37,440 nucleotides of DNA from Pseudomonadota bacterium (lineage in GTDB: Bacteria; Tectomicrobia; Entotheonellia; Entotheonellales; Entotheonellaceae). Position numbers and translations under genes: made by a program. Position 1 is the first letter of the stretch. Each line of letters starts with the position of its first letter. Below, in pieces: positions 7,343 to 16,790 of this stretch. The notes beneath the pieces were generated by a model. It was not told the origin of the DNA. It saw only the letters and a list, made by a program, of their open reading frames with translations, and ran no database searches. The DNA lies in contig SXND01000256.1 of assembly GCA_005777235.1 (NCBI GenBank), forward strand, positions 1-37,440, given 5' to 3'.

Positions 7343-8572
7343 ATGGACAACGTATTTGATGTACTGCAGGCCCGTGGCTTTGTGCAACAAGTCACCCATC
7401 CCGAGCTGCTCCGCCAACGTCTTGGCACCCAGTCACTGACCTTTTACATTGGCTATGATCCGACGGCCAACAGCCTGCACGTGGGGAACTTGCTCACCAT
7501 CATGGCGATGGTGCATATGCAGCGTGCCGGCCATCGGCCCCTGGTGATTCTTGGGGGCGGCACGGCGATGGTCGGTGATCCCAGCGGCAAGACCGCAATG
7601 CGCCAGATGCTGACGCCGGAGACCATTGCGCAGAATGCCCAGGCCCTGCGTGGTCAGCTGCAACGCTACCTGAGTCTGGACGGTGACCATGGCGCGCAGC
7701 TCCTCAACAACGCTGACTGGCTCGCGGAGCTGAAGTACATCGAGTTTCTACGGGACATCGGACGCCACTTCAGCGTCAACCGCATGCTCACCTTCGAGGC
7801 CTACAAACAGCGTATGGAAACCGGCTTGTCGTTCCTCGAATTCAACTATCAACTGCTGCAAGCCTACGACTTTCTCGTCCTGTACCAGCGTCATGGCTGT
7901 CTGCTCCAGATGGGCGGGGATGATCAGTGGGGCAATATGGTGGCTGGGGTCGATCTCATTCGCCGCGTGGCGGAGGGCGATGCCTTTGCGCTGACGTTCC
8001 CTCTGCTCACCACCGCCAGCGGGCAAAAGATGGGGAAAACCGCCGCCGGCGCGGTGTGGCTCGATGCTGAACTCACCACGCATTACGAGTTTTACCAGTT
8101 TTGGATGAACGTCGATGACCGGGACGTGTCACGTTTCTTACGCTATTACACTCTGCTGCCGCTGGAAGACATTGCCCGCCTCGAAGCGTTGCAGGGTGCT
8201 GCAATACGACAGGCTAAAGAGGCCTTGGCTTTTGCCGTCACCGCCTTGACGCATGGCGAGACAGCGGCCCACACGGCCCAACAGGCGGCCCGAGCCCTGT
8301 TCGATGGCACGGGCGATCTGGTCGGTGTCCCAGAAACAACGCTGTCCCAGGTACGGCTGGCTGCCGGGGTGCCGGTGATTGACCTCCTCGTCGAAACCGG
8401 GCTGGCGGCCTCCAAAAGTGCCGCGCGGCGTCTCATCCAACAGGGCGGCGCGACCCTCAATGGCACACGCCTGGCGCAGCTTGAGGCGGTGATTACCAGC
8501 GCCGACCTGCATGAGGGCGCCTTACTACTGCGCGCCGGTAAAAAACATTATCATCGCGTGGTAGTCGCCTAA
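7343..8572 (+). CDS. tyrS: Tyrosyl-tRNA synthetase
   Basis: The enzyme charges tRNA-Tyr with tyrosine in the cytoplasm. The 409-residue protein has the class I signatures: a HIGH-type HVGN at residues 46-49 (in DPTANSLHVGNL), the tyrosine-pocket stretch YQLLQAYDFLVLYQ, GGDDQWGN, and a KMSKS-type KMGKT at 229-233. A C-terminal S4-like RNA-binding domain follows (IDLLVETGLAASKSAARRLI). Length and order match bacterial TyrS. The ATG at 7343 starts the conserved N-terminus MDNVFDVLQARG; a purine-rich AGAAGGGA lies about 12 bases upstream. It is divergent from selD and appears single-gene, followed by a strong hairpin. Confidence 0.97.
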   Translation: MDNVFDVLQARGFVQQVTHPELLRQRLGTQSLTFYIGYDPTANSLHVGNLLTIMAMVHMQRAGHRPLVILGGGTAMVGDPSGKTAMRQMLTPETIAQNAQALRGQLQRYLSLDGDHGAQLLNNADWLAELKYIEFLRDIGRHFSVNRMLTFEAYKQRMETGLSFLEFNYQLLQAYDFLVLYQRHGCLLQMGGDDQWGNMVAGVDLIRRVAEGDAFALTFPLLTTASGQKMGKTAAGAVWLDAELTTHYEFYQFWMNVDDRDVSRFLRYYTLLPLEDIARLEALQGAAIRQAKEALAFAVTALTHGETAAHTAQQAARALFDGTGDLVGVPETTLSQVRLAAGVPVIDLLVETGLAASKSAARRLIQQGGATLNGTRLAQLEAVITSADLHEGALLLRAGKKHYHRVVVA

Positions 8573-8599
8573 GCCTCTCTTCACGGAAGATGGGTCGGG

Positions 8600-8625
8600 G
8601 CAGAGCCTCCTGGGAGAGGCTCTGC
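8600..8625. terminator. Hairpin between convergent tyrS and TM2 gene
   Basis: GCAGAGCCTC-CTGGGA-GAGGCTCTGC is a perfect ten-pair GC-rich stem with a six-base loop. It sits 28 bases after the tyrS stop and 20 bases before the end of the convergent TM2-domain gene, the right place for a shared bidirectional terminator. No T-tract follows it on either strand. Confidence 0.65.
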
Positions 8626-8645
8626 GGGTGCTGCCAGACGCGGCG

Positions 8646-9185
8646 TCAAAAGAGTTCTTTGAACACATACACAACCACACCCGTGGTGGCATCGTTATCG
8701 ACGTACACGTAATTGGACTGCACCATGTTCTGCAAGACGCGCTCCACCTCGCCAAACAGGATGCCGGTCTCGATCACTCCCTGCGTGACCGACAGACGGC
8801 CCTCGTGTTTTTGCGCAGCACGTAGCAGTTGCAGCATCAACGCTTCATCCGTTATCTGCGGTGCGCCCTGCCTGTCTTGGGTCACACGCGCAGGCGGGGG
8901 GGCGGGGTGTGGGGTGCCAGTGCGTAGGGCAGACAACGCGCCTTGCACCGACTCGATTTCACGGCGGAGGATGGAGCCCGACGACTCGTGTTGATAGTGT
9001 GCCAAGAGATTGGCCATCTGTACCTGGCGGGGAAGCGTGAACAGATCGATCAGCCACCCCACAAACAAGCCCCCACAGGTGAACACATAGAACAGGCCCA
9101 TAAAGGGGCGTCCCAAGTAAAATTTATACAACCCTAGGGGACCACCGAAGAACCATAAAAGGTAGGAAACGAGGATCGATTTCAT
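8646..9185 (-). CDS. TM2-domain membrane protein with C-terminal winged-helix-like domain
   Basis: The 179-residue protein opens with a TM2 domain (residues 1-50): two hydrophobic helices around a turn, with GGPLGLYKFYLGRPFMGL and GGLFVGWLIDLF. A charged and Pro-rich linker follows (near 90-105). Residues 110-179 (ITDEALMLQLLRAAQKHEGRL ... GEVERVLQNMVQSNYVYVDN) look like a small winged-helix domain. TM2 proteins are inner-membrane proteins of mostly unknown role. The start at 9185 is the Met opening the first helix; a modest AGGG lies eight bases upstream. Reading further upstream would add 36 residues with no domain support. It is transcribed toward tyrS. Confidence 0.82.
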   Translation of the reverse strand: MKSILVSYLLWFFGGPLGLYKFYLGRPFMGLFYVFTCGGLFVGWLIDLFTLPRQVQMANLLAHYQHESSGSILRREIESVQGALSALRTGTPHPAPPPARVTQDRQGAPQITDEALMLQLLRAAQKHEGRLSVTQGVIETGILFGEVERVLQNMVQSNYVYVDNDATTGVVVYVFKELF

Positions 9186-9379
9186 GCTGCGCACCCTGAG
9201 TAGAAGGCCCCTCTGTGATTGGGAGCTGTACAAAGGGAAGTATGGCAAGGATTCCTCGCCTATACAAGCGCGGCCTGCCCTCGCCTCCGTCATGCCTTGG
9301 CACGAGGGCTATGGCATGATGCCGATGGCCTGTGTGACGCTAACTGTCCATGTCGTACGTCCTACGCCAGTGCCTTCCT

Positions 9380-9450
9380 GGGATCGCCGGGCTGGAGCCC
9401 GGCGATCCCAGGCGGCAGCACCTGGCACAACAGCTCGGTGAAGGCACGAG
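9380..9450. repeat. Dispersed repeat A, copy 1 (long palindrome plus tail)
   Basis: GGGATCGCCGGGCT-GG-AGCCCGGCGATCCC (9380-9409) is a perfect 14-pair stem. The following 40 bases (CAGCACCTGGCACAACAG, then a GGTGAAGGCACGAG stretch) recur nearly identically at 21881-21922. The shared part is therefore a family of intergenic repeat, not a terminator of a single gene. Confidence 0.75.
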
Positions 9451-9488
9451 ATGTCTGTTGCATACATACACGGCCAGTCCAACACCTT

Positions 9489-9511
9489 CGCGGGCATGGC
9501 CCGCTCCTACA
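9489..9511 (+). repeat. REP-like palindrome, copy 1
   Basis: The core GCGGGC-ATG-GCCCGC is followed by TCCTACA. The same 23 bases are found at 10149-10171 and, inverted with one mismatch, at 10198-10220; a looser relative lies near 21660-21680. Confidence 0.7.
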
Positions 9512-9597
9512 AGAGCGCGGTGCCCGAGGGTTTCCTGGAGGCGTGGGCCAGGCCCGCGAGACACCCTTGCCTGGCACAGGACTTACGACATGGACAT

Positions 9598-9954
9598 CTA
9601 GGCTGTGAGCTGTTTTTGCGGCATGAGGTGTACTAACGTTTCGGTCTTATCCTCCGATACCACGTGTAACGCACTCACCTGGCCCTCGGGGGTATTATGG
9701 ACTGCGAGGGTCTGCGGCCGATCGATCCTATGGGTGAGATGCGCCGGGTAGTGGCTGCTGATCCCACCGACGGTGATGAAGAGCTGGGCATGATGCGGAT
9801 CATAGGAGAGACCGGAAAATGGTAACCACGCGGCCATTTCTTGATCCCCAAAACTACTGCCCAGAATCTCTATGCGGGCTTCATACCCATGGTGCTGCTT
9901 GGAAAACATATCGCAAAAAGCTTCCCAGCGGGCCGGGTCAATGTTCTCGGGCAT
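9598..9954 (-). CDS. DUF5335-family protein
   Basis: This small 118-residue soluble protein resembles the DUF5335 family: DPARWEAFCDMFSKQHHGYE at the N-terminus, an ILGSSFGDQEMAAWLPFSGL core, and FITVGGISSHYPAHLTH followed by HRIDRPQTLAVH. The family has no known biochemical function; its members are often found near stress and redox genes. The ATG at 9954 was chosen because GGAGGAG lies seven bases upstream; a TTG two codons earlier is also possible. It is transcribed alone on the minus strand, downstream of the stress/signalling block, and is bracketed on both sides by palindromic repeats. Confidence 0.75.
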   Translation of the reverse strand: MPENIDPARWEAFCDMFSKQHHGYEARIEILGSSFGDQEMAAWLPFSGLSYDPHHAQLFITVGGISSHYPAHLTHRIDRPQTLAVHNTPEGQVSALHVVSEDKTETLVHLMPQKQLTA

Positions 9955-10148
9955 GGTCAAGCTCCTCCATGATGGATGCCTGGATGGGACAATACGGCGC
10001 CAGGGGACAGATCTCCTCTGTGCCAGGGATGCAGGTGACGGGCAATCTCCTGAACAGCAATTCTTATACCAAGGCTCTCTCTACATGGCCGGATCATCTC
10101 CACTCAGCAATGCTCATGTTGCACAAGCCTATGCGATGCGCACCCCTT

Positions 10149-10220
10149 CGCGGGCATGGCCCGCTCCTACAGGGAGGCTGGAGAGGCCCATTTTTTTTGT
10201 AGGAGCGGGCCATACCCGCG
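10149..10220. repeat. REP-like inverted pair (BIME-like)
   Basis: A 23-base REP-like unit at 10149-10171 is followed 26 bases later by its inverted copy at 10198-10220, with one mismatch. Together they could fold into a 23-pair stem, with a run of eight Ts inside the loop side. This paired arrangement is typical of bacterial interspersed mosaic elements built from REP sequences. The stretch after it (about 10214-10274) is also similar to 21668-21730. Confidence 0.75.
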
Positions 10221-10376
10221 CGGTCTCCGCTGACGCAACAGCCATCGCGATGGCCAAGGTGAGCCTTGCCGATCTCCGCCTGCGTGCTCCTGGGGCTGGC
10301 CAGTCACCGGCGCTCGCATCCTTGCTTGCTATCGTGCCTGTCATGAGCAAGCAGCAGCGAACTCCCTAGAGCCTTG

Positions 10377-10409
10377 GCCTGTCCGGACAGGCTGTCACGG
10401 AACGTGACA
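10377..10409. terminator. Two adjacent perfect hairpins downstream of ftsH
   Basis: GCCTGTCCGGACAGGC (10377-10392) is a perfect 16-base palindrome. It is followed immediately by TGTCACG-GAA-CGTGACA (10393-10409), a seven-pair hairpin. They lie about 150 bases beyond the ftsH stop on the side where its transcript would end. They may terminate the operon or belong to an intergenic repeat family. Confidence 0.45.
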
Positions 10410-10559
10410 ATGTGTCTACTGTGTTGTCGTATCACCAACCCGACAGAACAGGCCGACACCGTACCATGTCGTTTCCAGGCCGCTTGACCATTACGCGCTT
10501 CTTGTCCCCGAACCCTCACGGCAGGGGCTCGTGTTCCAGCCCCCTTGCCACACGTGGCT

Positions 10560-12443
10560 TCACACCTGCACGGGGAGGCCCACGACTGCCTCCGGGCTAG
10601 ACGTCGCGAGCAGTTGATCAAGTGTCTGGCGGTCAACCACCTCTTGCGCGATGAGCAGCCGGGCGAGTGACTCTAAGCTGGCCCGCCTGGCCGTTAAGGT
10701 GGCCCGGACCCGCGTGTGCGCCGTCTCCAGGAACTGCCGGATCTCCGCGTCGATCACCCGCGCCGTGTCTGCGCTATACTCGCGCGGTGCCCCGGTCGGC
10801 ACCTGCAGGAACAGGGCTTGCCGGGATGACTCGAACGTCGCCAGTCCCAGGGCCTCGCTCATGCCATAGCGCGTGATCATGTGCCGGACCAGATCCGTGG
10901 CACGTTGGAGGTCGTCCTGCGCCCCGGTGGACACATCGCCAAACACCAATTCTTCAGCGGTACGCCCCCCCAGCAGCACATCGAGGCGATCCAGCAGTTC
11001 GGCGCGCGTCATCAGGTAGCGATCCTCTGTCGGCTGTTGCTGGGTATACCCCAGCGCCGCGACCCCGCGTGGGATAATCGAGATCTTGGCCACTCGGTCG
11101 GCGTGCGGCCGGGACTCGGCGACCAGGGCATGCCCGGCTTCGTGATAAGCCACGAGTTCTTTTTCCTTGGGGTTCATCACGCGCGATTTCCGTTCGATCC
11201 CGGCCACGACTCGGTCAATGGCGTCCTCAAAGTCGAGCATGGTGACGGCATCCTTGCCTTCACGGGCGGCGCGCAGGGCGGCTTCGTTGACGAGCTTGGC
11301 GAGGTCGGCCCCCACAAAGCCTGCCGTGCGCGCCGCAATCTGCTGCAGATCGACTTCCGGGGCCAGGGTCACTTGCCGCGTGTGCACGGTGAGGATTTTG
11401 GCCCGACCCTTCAGATCCGGTCGGTCAATCACCACCTGGCGGTCAAAGCGGCCAGGGCGCAGCAGGGCCGGATCCAGAATCTCTGGACGATTGGTTGCCG
11501 CCAGCAGGAGGACGCCCTTTTGCGTATCAAAGCCGTCCATCTCGGCGAGGAGTTGATTCAGGGTCTGTTCGCGCTCATCGTGCCCCCCCATCATCGGACT
11601 AATGCCGCGTGCTTTCCCCAAGGCATCCAACTCGTCAATGAAGATAATGCTCGGCGCCTTGGCCTGGGCCTGTTCGAAGAGATCACGCACGCGCGCCGCC
11701 CCGACCCCCACGAACATCTCGACAAAATCGGCGCCGCTCAAGCTGAAGAAGGGGACGTTGGCCTCCCCTGCCACCGCTTTGGCCAGGAGAGTCTTGCCAG
11801 TCCCAGGCGCCCCGACGAGCAGCACCCCCTTGGGGATTTTGCCCCCCAGCCGGCGATAGCGCTCGGGGCGCTTGAGAAAATCAACGATTTCGATGAGTTC
11901 GGCGCGCGCATCATCAATGCCCGCCACATCGTCGAAGGTTACCCCGGTCGTCTGGGCGACGTAGACCTTGGCTTTGCTCTTCCCGATGCTCATCAGCCCA
12001 CTGGCCGGACCCATGCGGCGCATGAGTACCATCCAGATGGCGACAAAGAGCAGCGTCGGGACAATCCAGGACAGCAGGGTGCCCAGCCAGCGACTCTCGA
12101 TCTGGCCCTGAAACTGCACCCCGGCGCTCTGCAAATCTGGAATGAGGGTGGGATCATCCAGTTTCACCGTCAGGAAACGCGCGGTACCCGGTGCCAACTT
12201 TCGGAGGGCCTCTATCTTCTCTGACGGTAGCAGACCCTCTAACCCCTCCGTGATCAGGCGCCCGGTGATCGTGTGCTCCCCCACGAGGATGTCGACGACT
12301 TTCCCCGCCTTGAGGAGCGTCTTGAAATCGCGATAGGACAGGTTCTCACGCGGGGGCGCAAACACGAGACTCTGTATGAGCAGCAGCCCCATGAAGGCCA
12401 TGAGCATATAACCGATGGAGAATTTTTGTTGCTTGGATGGCAT
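10560..12443 (-). CDS. ftsH: ATP-dependent zinc metalloprotease FtsH
   Basis: FtsH is a membrane-anchored AAA+ protease that extracts and degrades damaged membrane proteins and some regulators. The 627-residue protein has an N-terminal membrane helix (about 10-28), a periplasmic domain, and a second helix near 119-140. The AAA+ module carries Walker A GAPGTGKT (211-218) and Walker [10 protein letters not shown], then [15 protein letters not shown]. The zinc site HEAGH is at 434-438. All catalytic residues are present. The ATG at 12443 has GAGG about six bases upstream. It is probably a second, stress-island FtsH rather than the housekeeping copy, since it follows UPF0182 and a universal stress gene on the same strand with short gaps (85 and 51 bases). 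That last point is inference. Confidence 0.96.
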   Translation of the reverse strand: MPSKQQKFSIGYMLMAFMGLLLIQSLVFAPPRENLSYRDFKTLLKAGKVVDILVGEHTITGRLITEGLEGLLPSEKIEALRKLAPGTARFLTVKLDDPTLIPDLQSAGVQFQGQIESRWLGTLLSWIVPTLLFVAIWMVLMRRMGPASGLMSIGKSKAKVYVAQTTGVTFDDVAGIDDARAELIEIVDFLKRPERYRRLGGKIPKGVLLVGAPGTGKTLLAKAVAGEANVPFFSLSGADFVEMFVGVGAARVRDLFEQAQAKAPSIIFIDELDALGKARGISPMMGGHDEREQTLNQLLAEMDGFDTQKGVLLLAATNRPEILDPALLRPGRFDRQVVIDRPDLKGRAKILTVHTRQVTLAPEVDLQQIAARTAGFVGADLAKLVNEAALRAAREGKDAVTMLDFEDAIDRVVAGIERKSRVMNPKEKELVAYHEAGHALVAESRPHADRVAKISIIPRGVAALGYTQQQPTEDRYLMTRAELLDRLDVLLGGRTAEELVFGDVSTGAQDDLQRATDLVRHMITRYGMSEALGLATFESSRQALFLQVPTGAPREYSADTARVIDAEIRQFLETAHTRVRATLTARRASLESLARLLIAQEVVDRQTLDQLLATSSPEAVVGLPVQV

Positions 12444-12528
12444 ACGATCCTCTGCGAGATGTGCCCAGTGGCAATGTGTGTATGAGGTGTGTCTCACCCA
12501 GCCTCTTCCCGGTGCCAAGCGATCCGCC

Positions 12529-15207
12529 CTAGCGTGGCTCTGCCTTGCGCAGTTGCTGCAATAACTCTCCCAGCCGGCGTAGTTCATCGCTGGCGCGGGT
12601 GTAGGCAGCATCCGCCGCGTCGAAGAGGGTCTTCCCCTGCCCCGCGGCGCCTGGAGGCGACGGCGACGACGCCTCTCCTGTGCCTGTGGCACGTGGGGGC
12701 TCATCGCCGAACACCCGTGCCAGCGCCCCCTCCAGCGTTTCCTCCATGGCGATGCGATCCCCAAACCCCACAATCACGCGCTTCAGTTCGGGGAGTTGGC
12801 CTTGCTCGGCGGCAATGTACAGGGGCTGCACATACAGCAGCGAGCGCTCGATGGGGACCACGAGGAGATTGCCGCGGATGACCTGCGAACCGCGCTGGTT
12901 CCACAGCGACAGCTGCTGCGAGATGAACGAATCCTGGTCAATCCGGGCCTCGATCTGGCGCGGGCCGTAGATTAGGCGTTGCTTGGGGAAGGTGTAGACC
13001 ACCAATTTTCCATAATGCGGTGGGTCGCTACGGGCCGCCAGCCACGCGGCCAGGTTATCCTTCTTGCTGGGTGTAAAGGGGATGAGCAGGACAAATTCCT
13101 CCTTGGGCTCACCCGGCAGGCGCAAGATCAGATAGTAAGGCTCCATGGCCCGCTCCTGCCCCTCCAGGGGACGCACGGGCAGGCTCCAGAGATCCTCCTT
13201 GTTGTAGAATACCTGGGTGTCGCGCATGTGATAGGTGGCATACATGCGCGCCTGGAGGCGAAACAGCCCCTCGGGGTAGCGCAGGTGAGCCCGCAGGTCG
13301 GCGGGCATGGCGTCCAGCGGCTGCAGCAGCCCGGGAAAAATCTGCCCGATGGTGTGGGTCAACGGCTCTGCTGCATCGACCATATAGAATTGCACGGTGC
13401 CATCGTAGGCATCCACCGTGACTTTGACGGCGTTGCGCACGTAGTTGCCGAGCCCACGCGTCGGCATGGCATACGGAAAGCGGTCGGACACCGTATAGGC
13501 ATCGAGCAACCAGACCAGGCGCCCGGTGGCGGAGATCACCAGGTAGGGATCGTCGTCGTAGCGCAAGAACGGGGCGATACGCTGCACGCGTTCCCGGATG
13601 TTGCGCAACAGCAGCACCCGGCTTTCCGTGGTCAAGTCATTCGAGAGCAGCAGCTTGAGATCGCCGAGGTAGGCGGCAAACAGCAGCTTACGCCAAAACG
13701 ACCCCAGGGGAATGCCTCCCTGCCCGGCGTAGGTGGTGTAGACATTCTGGTTCCCCGCCGGGTAGTCGAATTCCTTGGCGCGGGTGTGCACAAACACGTA
13801 GTCCGTGGCCAACTCGCTAAAGTAGAGTTCCGGGCGGGTAATGCGCAGATCGCCCAGGGCCACAGGCGGAATGTCCTTAACCCAGAACTCAGGGAGTCCC
13901 TCACGGGTCACCCGATTCACCGGGCTGACGACTGCGCCGTAGCCATGCGTATACGTCAGACGCTCATTAATCCAGATGCGGCTCGGGAGATCCTTGGCGG
14001 AGAGTTCCCGCGGTGAGAGGGTCACCTGGCGATACTCGCCATTGATGACGTAGCGATCAATATCAATATCCGTAAACTTGTAGTAGGTGCGGATTTCCTG
14101 GAGCTGGCTGTAAGTCGCCAGCAAGGGGCGGGTGTCCCACAAGCGGATATTGGTCAGGGTCGCGTCATTGTTGTGCAGCTCCTGCGCGGTGAGCGTCTGA
14201 TCCGCCGCAAACTCCCGTTCTTCGATGTTATCCAGGCCATAGGCCAGGCGCGTGTAGCGGATGTTGAAGTCAATGTACGGCTTCTCGGTGACGATTTCGT
14301 TGGGGGACACTTTGTAGCGCTGCATGATCCCGGGATACACACTACCACCCAGGAGCGCTACCGCCACGAGCCCGGTCACCCCCCCGAGCAGGGGTTTCCA
14401 GCTGCGCTGGCGCATGGCCACTAGGCAGAGCAACGCCACGAGCCCGGTCAAGAACATCAGCACCTGCAGGATGGGGAGCTGGGCATGCACGTCGGTATAG
14501 CCCGCCCCAAAGGCGACGCCGCGCTGGGAGAAGAGCAGGTCGAACATGGACAGCCGGTAGCCCACGGCTTTGAGCAGCAGCAGTAGCGCCGCCAGGACCA
14601 AGAGATGCCCGCGGGCTTGCCTGGTGAACGTGAGGCCATCAGGGGCCACCCGTATACTGCGGGTGCAGAGGCACACCACCACCACGGCAACGCCCGTGAG
14701 GCAGAGCACCGCGATGAGCCAACCATACAGGGCATTCCACAGCGGTAGCTGAAACACATAAAACGCGACATCGCGGTCAAAGAGCGGATCGCGCAGGCCG
14801 AACGGCGTGGCATGCCATGCCTTCAGGACCAGCTCCCAGCGGCCCGCCGTCATCCAGCCCACGAGGAGGGCCAGGAGCAAGCTCACCGGCAGGGCCAACC
14901 GGCGCAGCGTCGGTACCAGGAGCACCGGGCTGGGCAGCGTCAGCATCTCGTCTACTGCCACCAGCGCATTCCGTGGCGCCAGCCAGCGGGCCAGGGTGAC
15001 ATTCCCGTAGAGGAGCACGAAACAGGCGGCACCCGAGACGGCGCCGAGCAGCACCTGCGTGCGCAGGATAGTCAGAAACACGGACGTCAACCGCACTTCC
15101 TGGAACCAGTACCAGTCAATATAGAGGCCGAGCAGTCGGCCCGCCGTGTTCAGCAGGACCACGAGCGCAATCCCCAGCACCCATAAGAGCGCACCACGTC
15201 TACTCAT
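12529..15207 (-). CDS. UPF0182-family large membrane protein
   Basis: The 892-residue protein matches the UPF0182 (COG1615) family in length and layout. An N-terminal third contains about seven membrane helices, beginning RGALLWVLGIALVVLLN and followed by YIDWYWFQEV, a family hallmark. A long extracytoplasmic region follows with conserved stretches such as KVSPNEIVTEKPYIDFNI, INERLTYTHGYGAVVSPVN and GSQVIRGNLLVVPI. The C-terminal tail is charged. The function is unknown. The ATG at 15207 has AAGGAG nine bases upstream. It lies between a universal stress gene and ftsH on one strand, and co-transcription with the protease suggests a role in envelope maintenance, which is inference only. Confidence 0.93.
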   Translation of the reverse strand: MSRRGALLWVLGIALVVLLNTAGRLLGLYIDWYWFQEVRLTSVFLTILRTQVLLGAVSGAACFVLLYGNVTLARWLAPRNALVAVDEMLTLPSPVLLVPTLRRLALPVSLLLALLVGWMTAGRWELVLKAWHATPFGLRDPLFDRDVAFYVFQLPLWNALYGWLIAVLCLTGVAVVVVCLCTRSIRVAPDGLTFTRQARGHLLVLAALLLLLKAVGYRLSMFDLLFSQRGVAFGAGYTDVHAQLPILQVLMFLTGLVALLCLVAMRQRSWKPLLGGVTGLVAVALLGGSVYPGIMQRYKVSPNEIVTEKPYIDFNIRYTRLAYGLDNIEEREFAADQTLTAQELHNNDATLTNIRLWDTRPLLATYSQLQEIRTYYKFTDIDIDRYVINGEYRQVTLSPRELSAKDLPSRIWINERLTYTHGYGAVVSPVNRVTREGLPEFWVKDIPPVALGDLRITRPELYFSELATDYVFVHTRAKEFDYPAGNQNVYTTYAGQGGIPLGSFWRKLLFAAYLGDLKLLLSNDLTTESRVLLLRNIRERVQRIAPFLRYDDDPYLVISATGRLVWLLDAYTVSDRFPYAMPTRGLGNYVRNAVKVTVDAYDGTVQFYMVDAAEPLTHTIGQIFPGLLQPLDAMPADLRAHLRYPEGLFRLQARMYATYHMRDTQVFYNKEDLWSLPVRPLEGQERAMEPYYLILRLPGEPKEEFVLLIPFTPSKKDNLAAWLAARSDPPHYGKLVVYTFPKQRLIYGPRQIEARIDQDSFISQQLSLWNQRGSQVIRGNLLVVPIERSLLYVQPLYIAAEQGQLPELKRVIVGFGDRIAMEETLEGALARVFGDEPPRATGTGEASSPSPPGAAGQGKTLFDAADAAYTRASDELRRLGELLQQLRKAEPR

Positions 15208-15258
15208 AGCATCACACTCCTTCCTTCTCTCCAGCGTGCGTGAGGACACAATCTCACG

Positions 15259-15714
15259 TCACTGGGCTTCCTGGGGCGTTGCAGAGGCGTGGAGGCGGGT
15301 GACCAATACTGGACACGGTGCGAGCCGGAGCACGCGTTCCGTCACACTCCCTAAGAGCACATGCCGCAACCCCGTACGTCCGTGTGTGCCCATGATAATC
15401 AAGTCCGTGTGCTCCCGCCGGGCAATGTCGACAATGACGGAAAACGGTATCCCGTGCAGGATGGCAAAATCACAGCGGAGCCCAGCCGCTTGGGCGCGTT
15501 CACGATACGGCTCCATGGCCTGTGTGATCTTGTCTTCCAGGTCGTGGACAAAGGTGTAGGGGAGCGCGTCCATGCTGCCCATAGCGAGCGGCTGAATAAC
15601 ATGGAGCAAGGTAAGACGTGCCTGGAGTGTACGCGCTAAGCGTATCGCATAGTCCAGCGCCTGCTCGGCATCAGCACTAAAATCGATAGGGACAAGAACA
15701 TGTTGTGTCGTCAT
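15259..15714 (-). CDS. Universal stress protein (UspA family, ATP-binding type)
   Basis: The 151-residue single-domain protein opens with the typical beta strand HVLVPIDFSADAEQALDYA. It ends with the nucleotide-binding motif GTHGRTG, nine residues, then GSV and the last strand CPVLVTRL; this GxxG-x9-G(S/T) pattern marks the ATP-binding UspA class. Such proteins are cytoplasmic dimers induced by starvation, hypoxia or membrane stress. The ATG at 15714 has AGGAG about six bases upstream, and an earlier in-frame start eight codons upstream lacks support. It is first of three tightly spaced minus-strand genes (usp, UPF0182, ftsH). Confidence 0.93.
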   Translation of the reverse strand: MTTQHVLVPIDFSADAEQALDYAIRLARTLQARLTLLHVIQPLAMGSMDALPYTFVHDLEDKITQAMEPYRERAQAAGLRCDFAILHGIPFSVIVDIARREHTDLIIMGTHGRTGLRHVLLGSVTERVLRLAPCPVLVTRLHASATPQEAQ

Positions 15715-15915
15715 GGTGCTCTCCTCTGTGCTGTCCACTAGTGACTCCCTACAGGTCTCGCGTGCAGTGGTGGAAACGTGCTGGGCGCATGCCCTTCTCC
15801 TCTACGTGCCTTGCATATGGGGAAACTCTCACGCCGTAGGGAAGCACCTCTGACAGAGCATCCTCCGGCACATCGCCTGCTATGCTGCGCTCGCGGCAAT
15901 ATGGTCTCGTCTTGG

Positions 15916-16350
15916 TCACGTATATGGTGGTGTCCCTTTGGGGAGAGCGATGTGGGAGAGCCACATCCCCAGGGTCTGCAGAACCTCCGCAAACCGGGCG
16001 GCGTCAACGGGCTTGGTGAGATAGGCGTTGCATCCCAGGGCATAGCACGTCTCAATGGTGTCGGGATCCTCCGTCGTCGAGAAGATGATCACGGGGATAT
16101 GACGCGTCTGGGGCGCGTTCTTCAAGTGTGCCAGCACCTGGAGGCCGTCGAGACCCGGGAGATGCAGATCGAGCACGATGACGCATGGAGTGGTCCGTCT
16201 GGCAGGCGGGGTACTCGGCGACAAGAAATAGTCCACCGCCGTATTGCCATCCTGCAGGACGACGAGCGTATGCGGCACATGAGCCCGCTGCAGATTGCGC
16301 GCGATCAACCGGGCATGACCGGCGTCGTCCTCAATGAGCACAATCGTCAT
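15916..16350 (-). CDS. Single-domain response regulator (CheY/Rcp1-like)
   Basis: The 144-residue protein is a receiver domain with no output domain. It has the acidic pair Asp8-Asp9 (VLIEDDAGHARL), phospho-acceptor Asp61 (VIVLDLHLPGLDG), the Ser/Thr switch in FSTTED (91-94) and Lys113 in YLTKPVD. The EDDAGHARLI start and longer alpha-4 region are typical of Rcp1-like regulators that pair with phytochrome-type or PAS histidine kinases. It is divergent from the two kinase genes, which makes them likely partners. It lies 201 bases ahead of the universal stress gene on the same strand. No strong Shine-Dalgarno sequence precedes the ATG at 16350. Confidence 0.92.
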   Translation of the reverse strand: MTIVLIEDDAGHARLIARNLQRAHVPHTLVVLQDGNTAVDYFLSPSTPPARRTTPCVIVLDLHLPGLDGLQVLAHLKNAPQTRHIPVIIFSTTEDPDTIETCYALGCNAYLTKPVDAARFAEVLQTLGMWLSHIALPKGTPPYT

Positions 16351-16790
16351 TGGTGCATGGTCCGACCTTTGCCTGTCTGCCGGTAGCCCGCCCTGACGTC
16401 CGTCGTCTCCCACGGTCTCTCCCCCTTCCACACCTCCAACACTCTTGCAGCACTTATGCTGCAAAAACGTTACCAGAGACGGCGGCCAGCAGGGTCGTCG
16501 GAAAGGAGGCGTGGACGAGCCGCGACGGACACTGTGTCAGAAGCACGCTGTGACGGTGCAGGCAGAGTGTCCGAGGCCGCGGAGATCGGGACACGCCATC
16601 CCGGCTGTAGGGCCGGGAGGCGGGCGGCACATTTTGTGACAGCATGTTGTGCCCACCACGCGTACAATGCAGTGCTGACGAACGCGTGCCCGGGCTGCCT
16701 GGCGCCCATACACGGACACGGCGTCGGCACCTCCATAGGAACCAAGAACTCACACCGAACCTCGCCCGTGTCGGGCAGGAGTTGGACACC
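16351..16790. other. 440-nt divergent promoter region
   Basis: This gap separates the response regulator from the haem-PAS kinase and should carry both promoters. No consensus -10/-35 pair stands out. The kinase frame is open upstream to 16644 with a Met there, but that extension is Arg/Pro-rich and has no domain, so it is treated as non-coding. Confidence 0.4.

Larger units (their letters stand above)
9186..9597. other. 412-nt gap filled with palindromic repeats
   Basis: No gene was seen. The gap holds a perfect 14-pair palindrome at 9380-9409, the conserved tail 9410-9450 shared with a second locus near 21.9 kb, and a REP-like palindrome at 9489-9511. Many short open frames across it on both strands are only translations of these GC-rich repeats. 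Confidence 0.6.
9955..10559. other. 605-nt gap with repeats and hairpins
   Basis: No gene was seen. The gap contains a REP-like inverted pair (10149-10220) and two back-to-back hairpins (10377-10409). A GC-rich stretch follows up to the end of ftsH. The segment 9970-10130 shows nothing recognisable. Confidence 0.5.

Noticed and set aside
10304-10636. 110-residue minus-strand frame beyond the end of ftsH
   Set aside because: It is built from the hairpin sequences and overlaps the ftsH 3' end; no domain or ribosome site was seen.
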